From Lytechinus variegatus (taxonomy: Eukaryota > Echinodermata > Echinoidea > Temnopleuroida > Toxopneustidae): 64,000 nt of DNA. Positions 48,901 through 59,375 of this stretch are shown in pieces (position 1 is the first letter of the stretch; each line of letters starts with the position of its first letter). A model generated the notes under the pieces. It had not been told where the DNA came from and ran no database searches. It was given only the letters and a program-made list of their open reading frames with translations. The position numbers and the translations under genes are program-made. The stretch lies in NCBI RefSeq assembly GCF_018143015.1, contig NC_054756.1:17640402-17704401 (forward strand). The letters run 5' to 3'.

Positions 48901-51900
48901 ATGTAAACTAATTTTCGGCATTACTCCTATGTGTTTAAGACCGGATGCTCGATCTGTAATAAAAATAATAAGTCAGAAAAAATTGGTACCAATGGGATTC
49001 GAAACTGTCATCTACTGCTTGCCGGGCAGCGACTTAACAACCAGGCTATTCTGGTTCATGGCTAAATCACGATGAACTAGAATTCAAATACCCTCTATCC
49101 TCTTCTTTCTGACTCATTGACATGCAAATGCAGTATGCCGTGGACAATAGATAGTAAATAAAGAGGCTTTAATAGGAGGATATTGTAAGTTTGTAAACAA
49201 ATTTATAATTATAGGAGTAATGCCAAAATTTGTTTACGAAATTGTAATTCCTCCTATTAGAGCCTCTTTATTTTAATACTAACACGTGGAATGATAATGA
49301 AACCAACACTCTCCGCAGTGCAGTCCCCATCTTTCTAATTAATCCCACAGAACACACCCAACCACTGCCATTCCCTCCTGTACAACACATTCAGTACCCC
49401 TCCATAATCTTATTCTTATCAATTTTTCCCAGGCAGTGTATCAATATACATGTACATGTATCCACCATAAATGGGTAAATTGCCAATTTGTCTACTGCCA
49501 ACTCGTCCAATCATCACATGGTCCACCTTCATTTAGTCCAATGCCATTCCGTCCACCAACATTTCGCCTTAAACCATTTGGTCCAATCATCACTTCATCA
49601 AATCACCAGTTTGTCTATGACCATTTCATCTCATAACCATTTGGTCTAACATCCATTTTATTTTCATTCATTTTGCCCAATTAATACTTACATGTAGTCC
49701 AATTAGACCAAATGGTATATGGACTAAATGGCTATTGGACCAACTGATTATCAGACAACATGGCAATTAGACCATATGGATAGTGGACGAACTGATGGTA
49801 GACCAAATCATAGTAGACGAGTTGGCAATTGGACGAATTGACATTAGACGCATTGAAAATAAACCCAGAAAAGTAGTCATTCTCTTCATGCATGTTTTCA
49901 AAACAACACAATACAGTCCCCATACACGTACCAAGGAGACAACCCATCATGGCCCTGAATACAAGTCCGAGAGGATCCTCGCCAACCTCGGCAGGAGGGC
50001 AAACATTTTTTTAACACACAAAAAAAGGGGGTGGGGGACAAATCGTCTCCACTTTCAGAAGCAGTTTCCCATGTAATGTTTCTTGACATTAAAATAAGAT
50101 AGATCAAAGGTCACAAAAAAAGGGATCAAATTTTGTACCCCCCCCCCACCAGGTACACTAGTGCTGCATGCCCAGTACCTCTCATTACATCTAAATTCAT
50201 GACAATTTTATTACACTAAACCAGGGTCCCTGTTTCATAACAATTTGTATAACAAATGAATGGGGGTGTGTTTCACAAAGATTTAAGTATGACTTAGGTC
50301 GCACTTAAATGTCGATGCGTACATGATATGCAACGCTCAATCTTATTGATCAATACGCAGTAGTGCGCGTCCTCTTGGCATGATCTGACCAATACTGTCA
50401 TGCCTTTTATACTGCGCGCAACTAGACATTTAAGTGCGACTCTAAGTCATACTTAAATCTTTGTGAAACACCCCCCTGGTTTCTATCACAAGTTTACAAC
50501 CCGCCAATCAGATTAAATCATTTCAGTAGCTTTCAACCGTTATTGCAAATTTGCATGTATTATGAAACTGGCCCCCTGATCTTCTTCTTACCAGGCCATT
50601 CTTCCCAGCCAGGGTATCAAGATACATGTAGCCTCCTAGAATGTTGAGCTGTACTCTGAGGAAGGCTGTTAACAACACAGTACTGTATACAGCTACCACC
50701 ATCCGTGTGAAACCTGACAAAAAGAGAACAAACAAATATAACGATATAAAAATGTTTGCCCATCAAAAAGTGATAATTTCTTCATAAAAATACATGAACT
50801 ACATGTAATCAAGACATAGTATGTGAAAATTAGCCAATACATGACAATGAAAATTGACAGAAAGGGGCAAAATTTATCAATCATTGAGTTATCTATTTTA
50901 GAGGTCTAGGTTAAAAATGTTCTAGAATGATATCGGCCACAATTCTTTATATTTCTGAATTCAAATTTGTTTTTTTAATGCACATATGTGTATTACATAT
51001 ACCATTAGTGCCTTCATTATGAACTTAATATATTTTTTTTACTAACAAAAAAAAAATCAAACTTGGATACTTACTAACAACTTTTAATTCATTCCACACC
51101 AAAACCTTGTTTTCAGTTCTGCAAAATACAAATGGAATAGGAATTCAAATTACTTGCTGTGATAGTTTGGCATATTTTGAGATATTTGCACACTCCAACA
51201 AAAGAACATACCAACTAACATTGGCATTATTATCATTGTAAAAGTAATCCTGTAAACCAAAATGCCAAACAAGGCACTTCAATTGTCAGAAACTCCTGAC
51301 AACTGATACAAACAACTTTACTGGAGATATTTACATGGGCTGGAAATTTGCAACTACATTGTACATGTACTTCGCAACTCTAGATTTTGATAGCTGCTGA
51401 GACTTCCAATAAAAAAAATTGCAGATCTGCAAGTCATTGCAGTTGTTGCAGTTGTTCCCTTTTCAAAAAAAAATATCTGAAGGCAGCACCAAGTCTATGA
51501 GAGGCTCTGAGATACATCTCCAATATGAGACTCTGTGAACAGAATTGTAGACTACTGTAACTTAAAGATTGAACATGCTGGAATTTCATCTCTCCATCCC
51601 ATTGAATGTATCATCATTACAATTGATCTTCCTTTCCTCTCAGTAAGCAATGCATCTTTAATTCTTACCCTGACTTTAGTCTCTGTATGAGTTCTTCTGA
51701 GTTAAGATGATGAAGAAGCAATTCCCTCAGCTTAGGAATCATGGAGAGCACTAGATAAAAAAATGTACATAAATTTACTTAGGTAACGTACATAAAATGT
51801 AAATTGTAATCAAGTCATCTGATATTTCAATTTTGTATAGTCATGAAAATGTAACTATAATCAATGTGCTTGAATTGCAATTTCACATGTCTACAACTAC

Positions 51901-54900
51901 CGTTACTCCAAAGTTTTTTTTAAATTACAGTCAAGTTTCATTTTAATCAGTCAAATATTGAACAGTTACTGAGTTGTTCACTTTCGAACAATCGCTTAAT
52001 TTATCAGGAATCTATATGTATTACAGTTGCAATTGCCTAATGCTCTGGAGTTTCATACCCCTTTATCTATAAACTGAGGTCAGTCTGATTGGTGCATATA
52101 AAAGATATACTACTGGAATAAAGAGTAAATTGCCAATTGGGCTTTATCAGTTTTGTCTACTTTCTAGTTTGTGTACTATTAGTTCGTCAATGTTTGTCCA
52201 CTAAAATTTAGGTCTAATTACCATTCAGTCTATTCACCATTTTGTATAAATTCTACTTAGGCTTTAAATCACATTTTATTTTCATTAAAATTGGTATATC
52301 GTGAAATGAACTGTTTATGAACTAAATTTTCATTGACAAAGTAAAAAAAGAAGTATACAAAAAATAAATTAGACCAATTGGACATTAGAAGAACTGAGAA
52401 TGATATTTCATAAGTAGATATTAAGTCAATATAATGTAGAACTAATGGGACTTGGACCAAATTAATAGTAGACCAAATGGGTTTAGCCTTTGTGGTACTG
52501 GAATACCTGAAAAGTATACCAACTGCAAGTATACCAAGTGAATATTTACTGAATATTTTGGACTTAAAGCATTACCTGTCATATTGCAAGTTCGCTGGTT
52601 GCTCTCGAAATGGTGTTGTCTTCGAGCCATTGCAAGGCATTCCGCTTCTTCCGTCTCTCTCCATTCCTTCAACTTCCACTCAGCATACTTGTACAAAAGT
52701 GCTGCACCTGTAGAATTGTATTGGTTTATCATTGAAAAAATAAATGAAAAAGTGATTTGGAAATATGAAATATACATGTCTTATCCCGAGTGACTACACA
52801 TCCCCTCCTTTCCCAAAATGGATGTTGAGTAAAAATAATGTAGGCTACAACTTGCAATTAAGGTAATGGGGGCAGGAGGGGGACTCTGTAATTTGCATTT
52901 TTTGTAAACATGGAGATGCCGTGGCCGAGTGGTCCAAGGCACCTGACACAAGTTCGGGGTTCAACCTCTAGCCATGGCATTTGCATTCATGTTCTTGACC
53001 AACAGTGCTCTTATCCTAATAAATATACCTATCCAGAAACTACATGTAAGTGTGCACTTGTATTATAAAACAAAACAAAACCCCTGCCCCCTCCAAAAAA
53101 ATCACACCTCCCATAACAGAGAGGGATGGGATTGCTGAATTGCAGTGGAGTAACTAAAAGTCAGAAAAAGAAACAAATGGTGGTGTCTACGCATAAATAT
53201 TGTAACATCAACTCTAGTAGCATTTGTTCACTGCAAACACCTTGCCTGTGACCCAGAGCCACCAGAAATTCACCTCGGGCAACCATTATTGAAAAAATGT
53301 TCAGTTTTGGTGGCCCGAATCGGGCAACCAATAATTTTCAAAGTAGCGCAATTTTTTTCCCGATTTTGTATGCATTCATCAACTTTCTACAGTTCAAATT
53401 GCAAGCCAAATCATCATGCGCCCTTTTTGTTAATCTACACACAAAGATTGCATAGTCATGGAGGAAAGGAACATGACAAAGCAGTGGAGAATTATCCAGC
53501 CGGCCGTGCCGGCTGTCTGGCGTGAGCTTTGCATGCATAAAACCACTGCAGCTAGCTGTGCGCTAGCAGACTATTCAGACTCAGGGAGCTGCGATACGAA
53601 ATGTTGCTGCTAAGAAATCTTCCACAGAACTTTGAAAATCTATGTCAAAGTTGCATATTACACCAATAAAATGCACTTCTGTAGTCCATATTACTAAAAT
53701 CTGGTGTAAACCAATTATTTGCAAGCATTAAAAAGAGGAATCATAACCTCTCTTTTGACCCCAAAAGACCGATTTCCAAATGCATTAATACACATAAAAC
53801 ACATGTAGGTGAGTACATCACAGTCCCACATGTGCATTTGTATGTATATTACTACTTGGTTTCTTTTGAAGCTGTGTCTTTTCTAGCCAAAAATAAACAG
53901 ACGATTTCTTTCTTTCTTGTTTATTCATGACTTCTTAAACCACTCTTGAGGAAGTAAATACTTTGGGAAGGCATTTAATGGATATGAAATGTGAATTTTT
54001 CTAGCATTTTGGCAAATGTAGGGAAGGACTTTTCTTACACTGTTTTTCCCAGATATAAGTTATAACTTTTGCCATTTTCTATTCTTTTTTCTTTTCTTTT
54101 TGTTATAGTGTTTAAACCATTTATACCCCTTCCTATTGAATATGCCTAATTAAAGAATGTTTCTACTGAAAAATAATAATTTTCCCCATTTTTAAATTAA
54201 TTTTATTCTATTCATTTTTCTTTCATTTTCTTTTTTTTCTCAATTTTTTTTCTTTCCCCTTTTCCCCCTGTTCTTTGTTTATTCTTTCTGTCTTTTCTTT
54301 CTTTTGTTTTATTTCACATTTTCACTTATTTATGTCATTATTTTTGTTTTATTTCATTTTAAATATACTTGTTTGTTTCCCCCTTTTATGCATCGTTCTA
54401 ATTTGTGCAGCATATTTTTCTGTGATTTTCTCCTGCTATAATATGCTGGAAAAGAGAAAATAAATTGGATTTGGGGCCTGTATAATCTTGGCTTTAGGAT
54501 TCAAAAAAGGAAAAAAGGGAAAAATCATTGATTTGTACATCTATATGAGTTTGCTATGCACTATTTATTCACCTTAACCTAATGAGTGTGTGTCTATACG
54601 GAGATTTAAGAAAAAAGTCCACACAACCTGGGAACAATACAATTCTTTTATTCTCTTTCAATCATTTCATATTTACAATGATAGAACAATTTACATGTTA
54701 CCACAAATCAATTAGCAAAGTAAAATAAAAGCAAAAAAGATTTTACATACAAGATGTACAAAGTGAAAGTAACATAGTGGTAGTGGCTGCAGTATTAATA
54801 TTTCCAAAGTTTGTTTTATTCATTTTTCATTTATGTTTTTCTTTATATTTTTCGGGCCACCAAAAAAAATGTTTAAAGGTTTTGGTGGCCCGAATGGGCC

Positions 54901-55420
54901 ACCACCAAAAAAAAAGTTGATGTGGGGTCTTGCAGTATACAAATACCACTTTATGTAAACCAAAAATACTCATTTCCATACAGTTACAATTTAATTTATT
55001 CTTCATTAGCCTAGACTAGAGTCTAATTAGACATTAGGCCTAGTTGGGGATGATTTTTTGTATTCAGGCTTGCAGTCAGTGCTTACCGTAAGTTAAAAAC
55101 TTACATTTTTGGCATATTTTTGTGTAGGCCCTCTCATGGTGAAAAGTAAATTTTCAAGAAATTTGTCATTTTCAATGACAATTTCACATACGGTACGCAC
55201 ATTTTGATTTATTGCTGGCAGTGAGTGCCAGTGCCCAGTGGCAACAACCAGAGTCCAGATCACAGAGTCACTCACACAAAAATACACGAGTGGGAACGTC
55301 ATTTACATATCGAAATTCAGAAAACAAGAAAATAAAACATACGGTACCTCCTGCAAATGCACCAAGTACGAAGAATTTCCTTCTGTGACGCTTAACAAAG
55401 TTCCAGATGCTCCCCAACAT
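39928..55420 (-). CDS. PEX3: Peroxisomal biogenesis factor 3 (PEX3), complete 12-exon gene
   Basis: Exons on the - strand (start-end): 55420-55348, 52707-52576, 51750-51669, 51118-51075, 50713-50592, 48766-48691, 47340-47286, 46375-46281, 44966-44819, 43556-43449, 41169-41073 and 40062-39928 (stop TGA). Phases match at every junction, all introns are GT-AG, and the sum is 1167 nt, i.e. 388 residues against 373 in human PEX3, which also has 12 exons. Seen: N-terminal [15 protein letters not shown] followed by a short hydrophobic anchor; [23 protein letters not shown] with Trp104, the residue known to contact PEX19; [38 protein letters not shown]; and [14 protein letters not shown] near the C terminus. 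PEX3 is an integral membrane protein of peroxisomes and ER that docks PEX19 carrying newly made peroxisomal membrane proteins. The C-terminal 25 residues, rich in E/R/N/Q, look like a lineage-specific tail. The introns carry many transposons (listed separately) but none touches an exon. Confidence 0.97.
40333..40545. mobile_element. 213-bp MITE, GGGGGTGTTTCACAAAGATT type, copy 1 (PEX3 intron 11)
   Basis: GGGGGTGTTTCACAAAGATT is mirrored by AATCTTTGTGAAGCACCCCC. The body is about 85 percent identical by eye to the copy at 50262-50476. Confidence 0.85.
40567..40775. repeat. Palindrome-rich stretch in PEX3 intron 11
   Basis: ACAATCAATTGTTG, GCGATCAATCGTTAAGC, TGTTACAGGGCCC and TTGGTCCTGTAACA form opposed words, probably one or two decayed MITEs of the ATTGATCG kind. 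Confidence 0.45.
41570..42428 (+). mobile_element. tRNA-derived SINE, interrupted copy
   Basis: A tRNA-like head with box A (TGGTTAAGTCGCTGC) and box B (GGTTCGAATCC at about 41611) continues to AGCATAGCGATCTTAA, is broken by the 708-bp TTAA element, and resumes with AACAAATAGGAGTAATG. Removing the insert and one TTAA restores colinearity with the copy at 48902-49052. Confidence 0.75.
41687..42394. mobile_element. 708-bp piggyBac-like MITE inserted into a SINE, PEX3 intron 10
   Basis: CCCTAAATAGACTGGG at the left and its near complement CAGTCTTTTTAGGG at the right, between TTAA copies at 41683-41686 and 42395-42398. Subterminal GGGGGGCTGATTTAGCCCCCC and the GATCGCGCGATCGCGAC block relate it to the element at 15685. 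The flanks join perfectly into a SINE copy (see the SINE entries). Confidence 0.88.
42825..43416. mobile_element. 592-bp TTAA-flanked MITE (related to T590) in PEX3 intron 10
   Basis: AGGACAAGTCCACC at the left end and GGTGGACTTGACCT at the right, between TTAA at 42821-42824 and 43417-43420. Length, target site and a first base run (AGG) match the T590 family although the termini differ in sequence. The interior is itself roughly palindromic, with matching words such as AAGTTATGACATTTCAAAG on both sides of a CA-poor centre. Confidence 0.82.
43634..44608. mobile_element. 975-bp Tc1/mariner-type non-autonomous element, copy 2, in PEX3 intron 9
   Basis: Same ends (CAGTACGTATCAAAAAAAAG; right end slightly eroded to TTGATACACACTG) with TA flanks, same orientation and same internal landmarks as copy 1 (GAGTGAGCACTGTCCATTTT, GCCTCGGTGTGTGGGGGA). 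It sits between PEX3 exons 9 and 10. Confidence 0.85.
45412..45912. mobile_element. About 500-bp MITE, GGGCCCCGTTTTACAAAGAG type, PEX3 intron 8
   Basis: The left arm TTACAAAGAGTTACGATTGA followed by TCCGATCAATCATAACTATGG is mirrored by CCATAGTTGCGATTGATCGG and ATCAATCGTAACTCTTTGTA. The arms are themselves palindromes around GATCGGATCAATC. The interior is AT-rich and non-coding. Confidence 0.8.
46762..46921. mobile_element. 160-bp foldback MITE, CCCTTTCATAAAGGACTTGC type, PEX3 intron 7
   Basis: Long arms: GGACTTGCAACTGTTGTAAC and TTTGCCATTATGGCAACTAC on the left are mirrored on the right up to CTTCATGAAATGGGGCCCCT. CTGATTGGCTGC sits at the centre. A related end (TTTATGAAATGGGCCCCTGG at 46739) precedes it, suggesting a remnant of another copy at about 46600-46759. 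Confidence 0.82.
48902..49052 (-). mobile_element. tRNA-derived SINE, uninterrupted copy in PEX3 intron 5
   Basis: On the - strand: GAATAGCCTGGTTGTTAAG, box B-like GTTTCGAATCCC, then GGTCTTAAACACATAGGAG, about 150 bp in all. It is the empty-site counterpart of the SINE at 41570. Flanking inverted words (GGCATTACTCCTAT at 48917 and ATAGGAGTAATGCC at 49212) suggest a second, opposed fragment of the same tail. Confidence 0.72.
49157..49275. mobile_element. 119-bp MITE, TAAAGAGGCTTTAATAGGAGG type
   Basis: TAAAGAGGCTTTAATAGGAG pairs with CTCCTATTAGAGCCTCTTTA. It lies next to the SINE copy in PEX3 intron 5. Confidence 0.7.
49456..49866. repeat. Foldback array of ACCATTTGGTC words, copy 1 (PEX3 intron 5)
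   Basis: The left arm consists of about ten words like CCATTTGGTCCAATCATCAC; a 35-base spacer (TTTTATTTTCATTCATTTTG) follows; the right arm repeats the complements (AGACCAAATGGT, GGACGAATTGACATTAGACG). The arms are imperfect complements word by word. Confidence 0.82.
50220..50578. mobile_element. CAGGGTCCCTGTTTCATAAC MITE interrupted by another MITE
   Basis: CCAGGGTCCCTGTTTCATAA at the left is complemented by ATTATGAAACTGGCCCCCTG at the right; CCGCCAATCAGATT lies in the right part. Without the insert it would be about 145 bp. Confidence 0.7.
50262..50476. mobile_element. 215-bp MITE, GGGGGTGTTTCACAAAGATT type, copy 2 (PEX3 intron 5)
   Basis: GGGGGTGTGTTTCACAAAGA at the left and TCTTTGTGAAACACCCCCC at the right. 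It sits inside the element at 50220-50578. Confidence 0.85.
52125..52490. repeat. Foldback array of ACCATTTGGTC words, copy 2 (PEX3 intron 2)
   Basis: TTTTGTCTACTTTCTAGTTTG, ACCATTCAGTCTATTCACC and a TTTTATTTTCATTAAAATTG spacer, then AGACCAATTGGACATTAGA and AGTAGACCAAATGGG. It is more diverged than copies 1 and 3. Confidence 0.65.
52911..52990 (+). mobile_element. tRNA-like SINE fragment in PEX3 intron 1/2 region
   Basis: GCCGTGGCCGAGTGGTCCAA (a Leu/Ser-type D-arm and box A) is followed by GGGGTTCAACCTC (box B-like). A proper tRNA acceptor stem and anticodon arm are not apparent, so a tRNA-derived repeat is more likely than a functional tRNA gene. Confidence 0.45.
53240..54920. repeat. GGTGGCCCGAA repeats in PEX3 intron 1
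   Basis: TTTTGGTGGCCCGAATCGGG at 53303 and TTTTGGTGGCCCGAATGGGC at 54884, with complementary CGGGCCACCAAAAAA at 54853, bracket AT-rich sequence. They may be the ends of an element or chance duplications. No gene is seen between them. Confidence 0.4.
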
Positions 55421-56049
55421 TGTACTCTAGGCGTGTAAACTCCTAAATTGTTAGAAGAAACGAATTTAAGTCGACGTATTGAGGGTCACACATAGCGCGT
55501 GTGCGTGAGCGAAATGAGAAAATGTAAACAATAAATAGACTTTGATCATCTCGTCCAACCAAACAAATGCATTCGCTTCGCATCAAGCGAAAATACAAGA
55601 TCGCCATCTCTTCCTCGGAGACACGGTACAACAGTTCTCGATGTGAGTTGCCGAAACTTCTTTTGTCGATTTGACTGAGGTTTTCTTTTCCAGCAATCAA
55701 GGATAAACGCTGTCACTGGCTAATTAATTTTTAAACATGTACATTTTGTCTTTTATACTGAAACAATACCAAAAAATGACTGTTATAAGCTGTTTTGTCC
55801 GTGATACAACGCTGGGATCTACATCTCGATGTTGTTTTTTCCCTGGCTGTAATTCATTTTGACCCGACTTTGTCTTGTCTTTCCGTTAATGCCCACAATC
55901 ATTATACTTTTATTCATTCATTTACCTTTCCTCGATCTCTGTCTTCCCACTTATTCTTCCTGAATATACAAGCCATCATCCCTATGATCAAATTCTCCAA
56001 TACAATGATCAATCATCTCATTTTGTTTCATTTCTCCTATTCATATATG

Positions 56050-56635
56050 CAGTTGAGGCCAGAAGTTTACACCCCCCCACACACACACCGAAGAAATTCA
56101 AAGAAAAGTTGATAAGTGCCAAATATCATAAAATTTACTTTATGTTATACAAATATTCGTGCTATCATGACAAATTTTATATCAAACAAAATCATACCCC
56201 TTCATCACATTGTTTTGTCATCAGGAGCAGAAAAATATTTAGGTGTCATTTTCCCCTTAAATCTTCATATCTTAGACAAATAACAAATAAAGAACTTGAC
56301 AAAAACATTTCATATTTACTTCTCAACACAAATATTTCAGATTATATTCTTTTGTCATGATGGAAAATGTAGTATAAATCATAGATTCGACATTTATACA
56401 TTTCGATGAAACCAGTGACGTACCTAGGATTTTCCAGAGGGGGGGGGGCAAATTCGTCCGCCAAAAAATTGACAAGCAAAAAAAAGGGTCTTCAAGCTCG
56501 TCAGGGGGGGGGCAGGGATACGTCGCTTGCATGGGTTGCATTGGCGGCGGAAGCCAATAAATTTAGGGGTGTCCACCTGAAATTTTGGGATGGACACATG
56601 TAAAAAATAGGACAAGCGACCCAAAAAATTTTGAG

Positions 56636-56666
<31 letters not shown>

Positions 56667-56754
56667 GGTCATCAACATAAATTTTAGGGGGGGACAACAC
56701 ACGTGTCAAGGGGGTCCACGTGAATTTAGGGGGGACGCAGGAAAAAAATTGACA

Positions 56755-56797
<43 letters not shown>

Positions 56798-57207
56798 TTA
56801 TCAAAACAAAATTTAGGGGGGGACCGTCCCCCCCACCTAAAATTTAGGGGGGACACGTCCCCCCCGCTTCCGCCGCCTATGATGGGTTGTGACTTGTCAG
56901 GGGGGCGGGGTAGACTGCCCCCCCGGAAGTACGCTGGTGTATGAAACGATGTTTGAAAAATATAATAACAAAAAATAGAAAACATTTGGCACGAATATTA
57001 CTTTTTCTCTTCAAAGAAAATTTCACCTGAAATATACTTTAATCCTAACGGCATTCCAATCAGGTGAAAGAACTTAATACGCTCTTTCAAATTCCTCATG
57101 GTAGGATTCATATTTCTATTAAGGATTTATTAAATTTTTACTATGTTTGGCAAGCGAACAAATTTCACTGAATTCCATGCATGTATGTAAACTTTTGGCC
57201 TCAACTG
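56050..57207. mobile_element. Tc1/mariner-type element with Sleeping-Beauty-like ends, interrupted
   Basis: CAGTTGAGGCCAGAAGTTTA at the left and TAAACTTTTGGCCTCAACTG at the right; these closely resemble the termini of vertebrate Tc1-like elements. TATA follows the right end; the left flank is degenerate. A second element (56412-56937) is inserted inside, leaving roughly 630 bp of original sequence with no transposase frame recognised. Confidence 0.72.
56412..56937. mobile_element. MITE with CCAGTGACGTAC ends, nested in the Tc1-like element
   Basis: Left CCAGTGACGTACCTAGG, right GGAAGTACGCTGG. The interior alternates G-runs, long A-runs (56640-56666 and 56759-56795) and repeated words GGGGGGGACACG, with several imperfect direct repeats of about 110 bp. 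This pattern of G-runs and AATTGACAAGCAAAA is non-coding. Confidence 0.65.
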
Positions 57208-57209
57208 TA

Positions 57210-58150
57210 TATATATTTCTTTTGATAACAACGAAAATATGTATACGATTGTAATAACGATCCAAGTCTAAATTAAGTCTAAATTAAGAAAACAACATTA
57301 GTTTTGTTTATGTCAGAGGATCGTGCTTACTTTTTGTTTTAAATCGATTTTGGACACTTTCGGGAGGAATTCCAGAACATATTACGTACAACATGCAAGC
57401 ATGCGTATAATGGGCTCATATAGTATAGGCCCCCTGTCAATTACCCACGTATCTCAATTTGACCAAGAGATGGAATTAGGCCTTTCTTACATTCTTACAC
57501 TCTATTAAAATCTCTGAAACGATAGTACTACTGACCATTATACTACACGGCATAATTATGGAAGTGGGAGGTTTCCTGGCATAATTAAAGTATTGCCACG
57601 TTTGGGGGCCAAGTTTGAAATCATTTCAACTTGCAACTGATTCTTATTTTAAGAATATCACATATACTATATAAATTTTCACCCCTATGATTCAACATTG
57701 ATTACATTGCAATAAAGTCATGCAAGATATTTATTTTATTTAAAAAAATCATAAACTAATATCGATTTGTAGTTATGTCTATATTATTCTTTGGGAATAT
57801 TTCCGCTCACCATTAATTTATTATAAGAAATCATTGATGGTCATCATCGTCTTCGTCATCATCATCATCATCATCATCATCAATTCACCCACTCAAACAT
57901 TGAAAAGAAATACATATTGAGAGCCAAGTCAATTCTTTTGGTGTGAATTTCATTTTTTAAATATTTTTTTCAGCAGTAAGCCCACATCTCACTCAAATCA
58001 GAATATTTCTTCAAAGAGTAAAGAAAAATAAATAAATGCATATACGCATTTCATATTCATAAGAAATTATCATTGCTATGAATGATTGAATAAAACCATA
58101 TGGAAAAAATGAACAAAAACTTGTATAGATTTATTTCCATTATTCATAAT
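57210..58150. other. Intergenic stretch
   Basis: AT-rich, with only the ATC microsatellite as a feature. Confidence 0.5.
57841..57882. repeat. (ATC)n microsatellite
   Basis: CATCATCATC repeats between the PEX3 promoter region and the three-exon gene. Confidence 0.9.
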
Positions 58151-58151
58151 C

Positions 58152-58372
58152 TAAGGGGGTGTTGGAAGAAAATATTTGCGATCAATTGCAAATATTTTGT
58201 TGCAATTTTACAACCGATAGTTCCACGTTAGCTGTAGCAAATCATATTAAACTTTTTGCTCCAAGGAGCAGATTAGCAATCAATCACTAATTTGCAATCA
58301 ACTGCAAGACATATGATTGAGGGACCAAAATAGACTTGTAATTGATCGCAAGCTTCTTGCAACACCCCTTAA
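58152..58372. mobile_element. 221-bp MITE, TAAGGGGTGTTGCAAGAAG type
   Basis: TAAGGGGGTGTTGGAAGAA at the left against TTCTTGCAACACCCCTTA at the right, with GCGATCAATTGCAA arms on both sides. Confidence 0.75.
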
Positions 58373-59039
58373 GACTGGCATAATATCCCCTATAACACTT
58401 AATAAGGGTAAGTCCATCGGATTGGGTCGATATTAATTTGTGACATTCCAGAACTAAAAATCTGTGTCTCCTAGCATGGACCTATCATATTGACACATCG
58501 ACTCTGAGGCTTATGTGAATTGATCTACACTCTATAGGTGGTGATTGGTAAATACCTCTATACATGGACATCTTGTAATTTTATTGACCAAACCCGGTGG
58601 CCTTACGCATATATTAGCGTATATGGGTAATAAAGATGTTATTTAGAACATTATGTAAATACATACATCGAGCAGATCGAAAATATTCGATGTCCTATCA
58701 ACCATGTTAACATAGTGAAGTCCCCGACTTTCGCGGGCCTAAAATTTCCAATCCAGAAAAATGTGCGAAATGATGATTAAAGTGTGTGTGATTGTGTGTG
58801 TGGGGGTGAACAGTCACTGAATCACAATTCATTTGCTTTTTTTCAAGTTTTGAACACGTTCATAGGAAACGTAGTGGCCGATAGCGCGCCCTCCCTTCCA
58901 TGGCGCTGCCCCCATAAATCGATCCGACCAACACTTGATAAACTCTGCATAATTAGTAAAGAAATATGCATACTGAACTTAAAGTTCAAATGACACATTG
59001 ACCCTTATCATAACAATTTACATTTACAGCTAGTCTACC

Positions 59040-59375
59040 TTCATAATTAATGCAATTCCGCCAATAAAATGTTCGTCTAAGAACCATTTTGGTCCAATAA
59101 TCACCAGATAATCCATGATGACCATTTCATCTCGTACCCAGTTGGTCTTACAGGCCTACTCATTTCCTTTTCATTCATTTTACCAAATTAATTGGCACTT
59201 AGTCTGATTAGACCAAATTGTACATATGGCTATTAGACCAACTGGTTACTAGACAAAACGGTGAGCGGACGAAATGGCAATCAGACCATGTAGATAGTGG
59301 AGGAACTGATGATAGAGCAAATGATAGTAGATAGTTGGTAATTGGAAAAATTGCCATTGGACCAATTGAAAATAA
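59040..59375. repeat. Foldback array of ACCATTTGGTC words, copy 3
   Basis: ACCATTTTGGTCCAATAATC and GACCATTTCATCTCGTACCC, the same spacer (CTTTTCATTCATTTTACC), then TCTGATTAGACCAAATTG and GGACGAAATGGCAATCAGAC. It lies 3' of the three-exon gene. Confidence 0.8.

Noticed and set aside
52911-52990. tRNA-Leu or tRNA-Ser gene
   Set aside because: Only the D-arm side is good; the rest does not fold into a tRNA by eye.
55443-55700. 85-codon - strand frame just upstream of PEX3
   Set aside because: Ends before the PEX3 start and has no recognisable domain; more likely promoter or 5' UTR sequence, though a small upstream gene cannot be excluded.
57841-57882. CRISPR-like regular repeats
   Set aside because: A plain trinucleotide microsatellite; the window is from an animal genome and has no spacer-repeat array anywhere.
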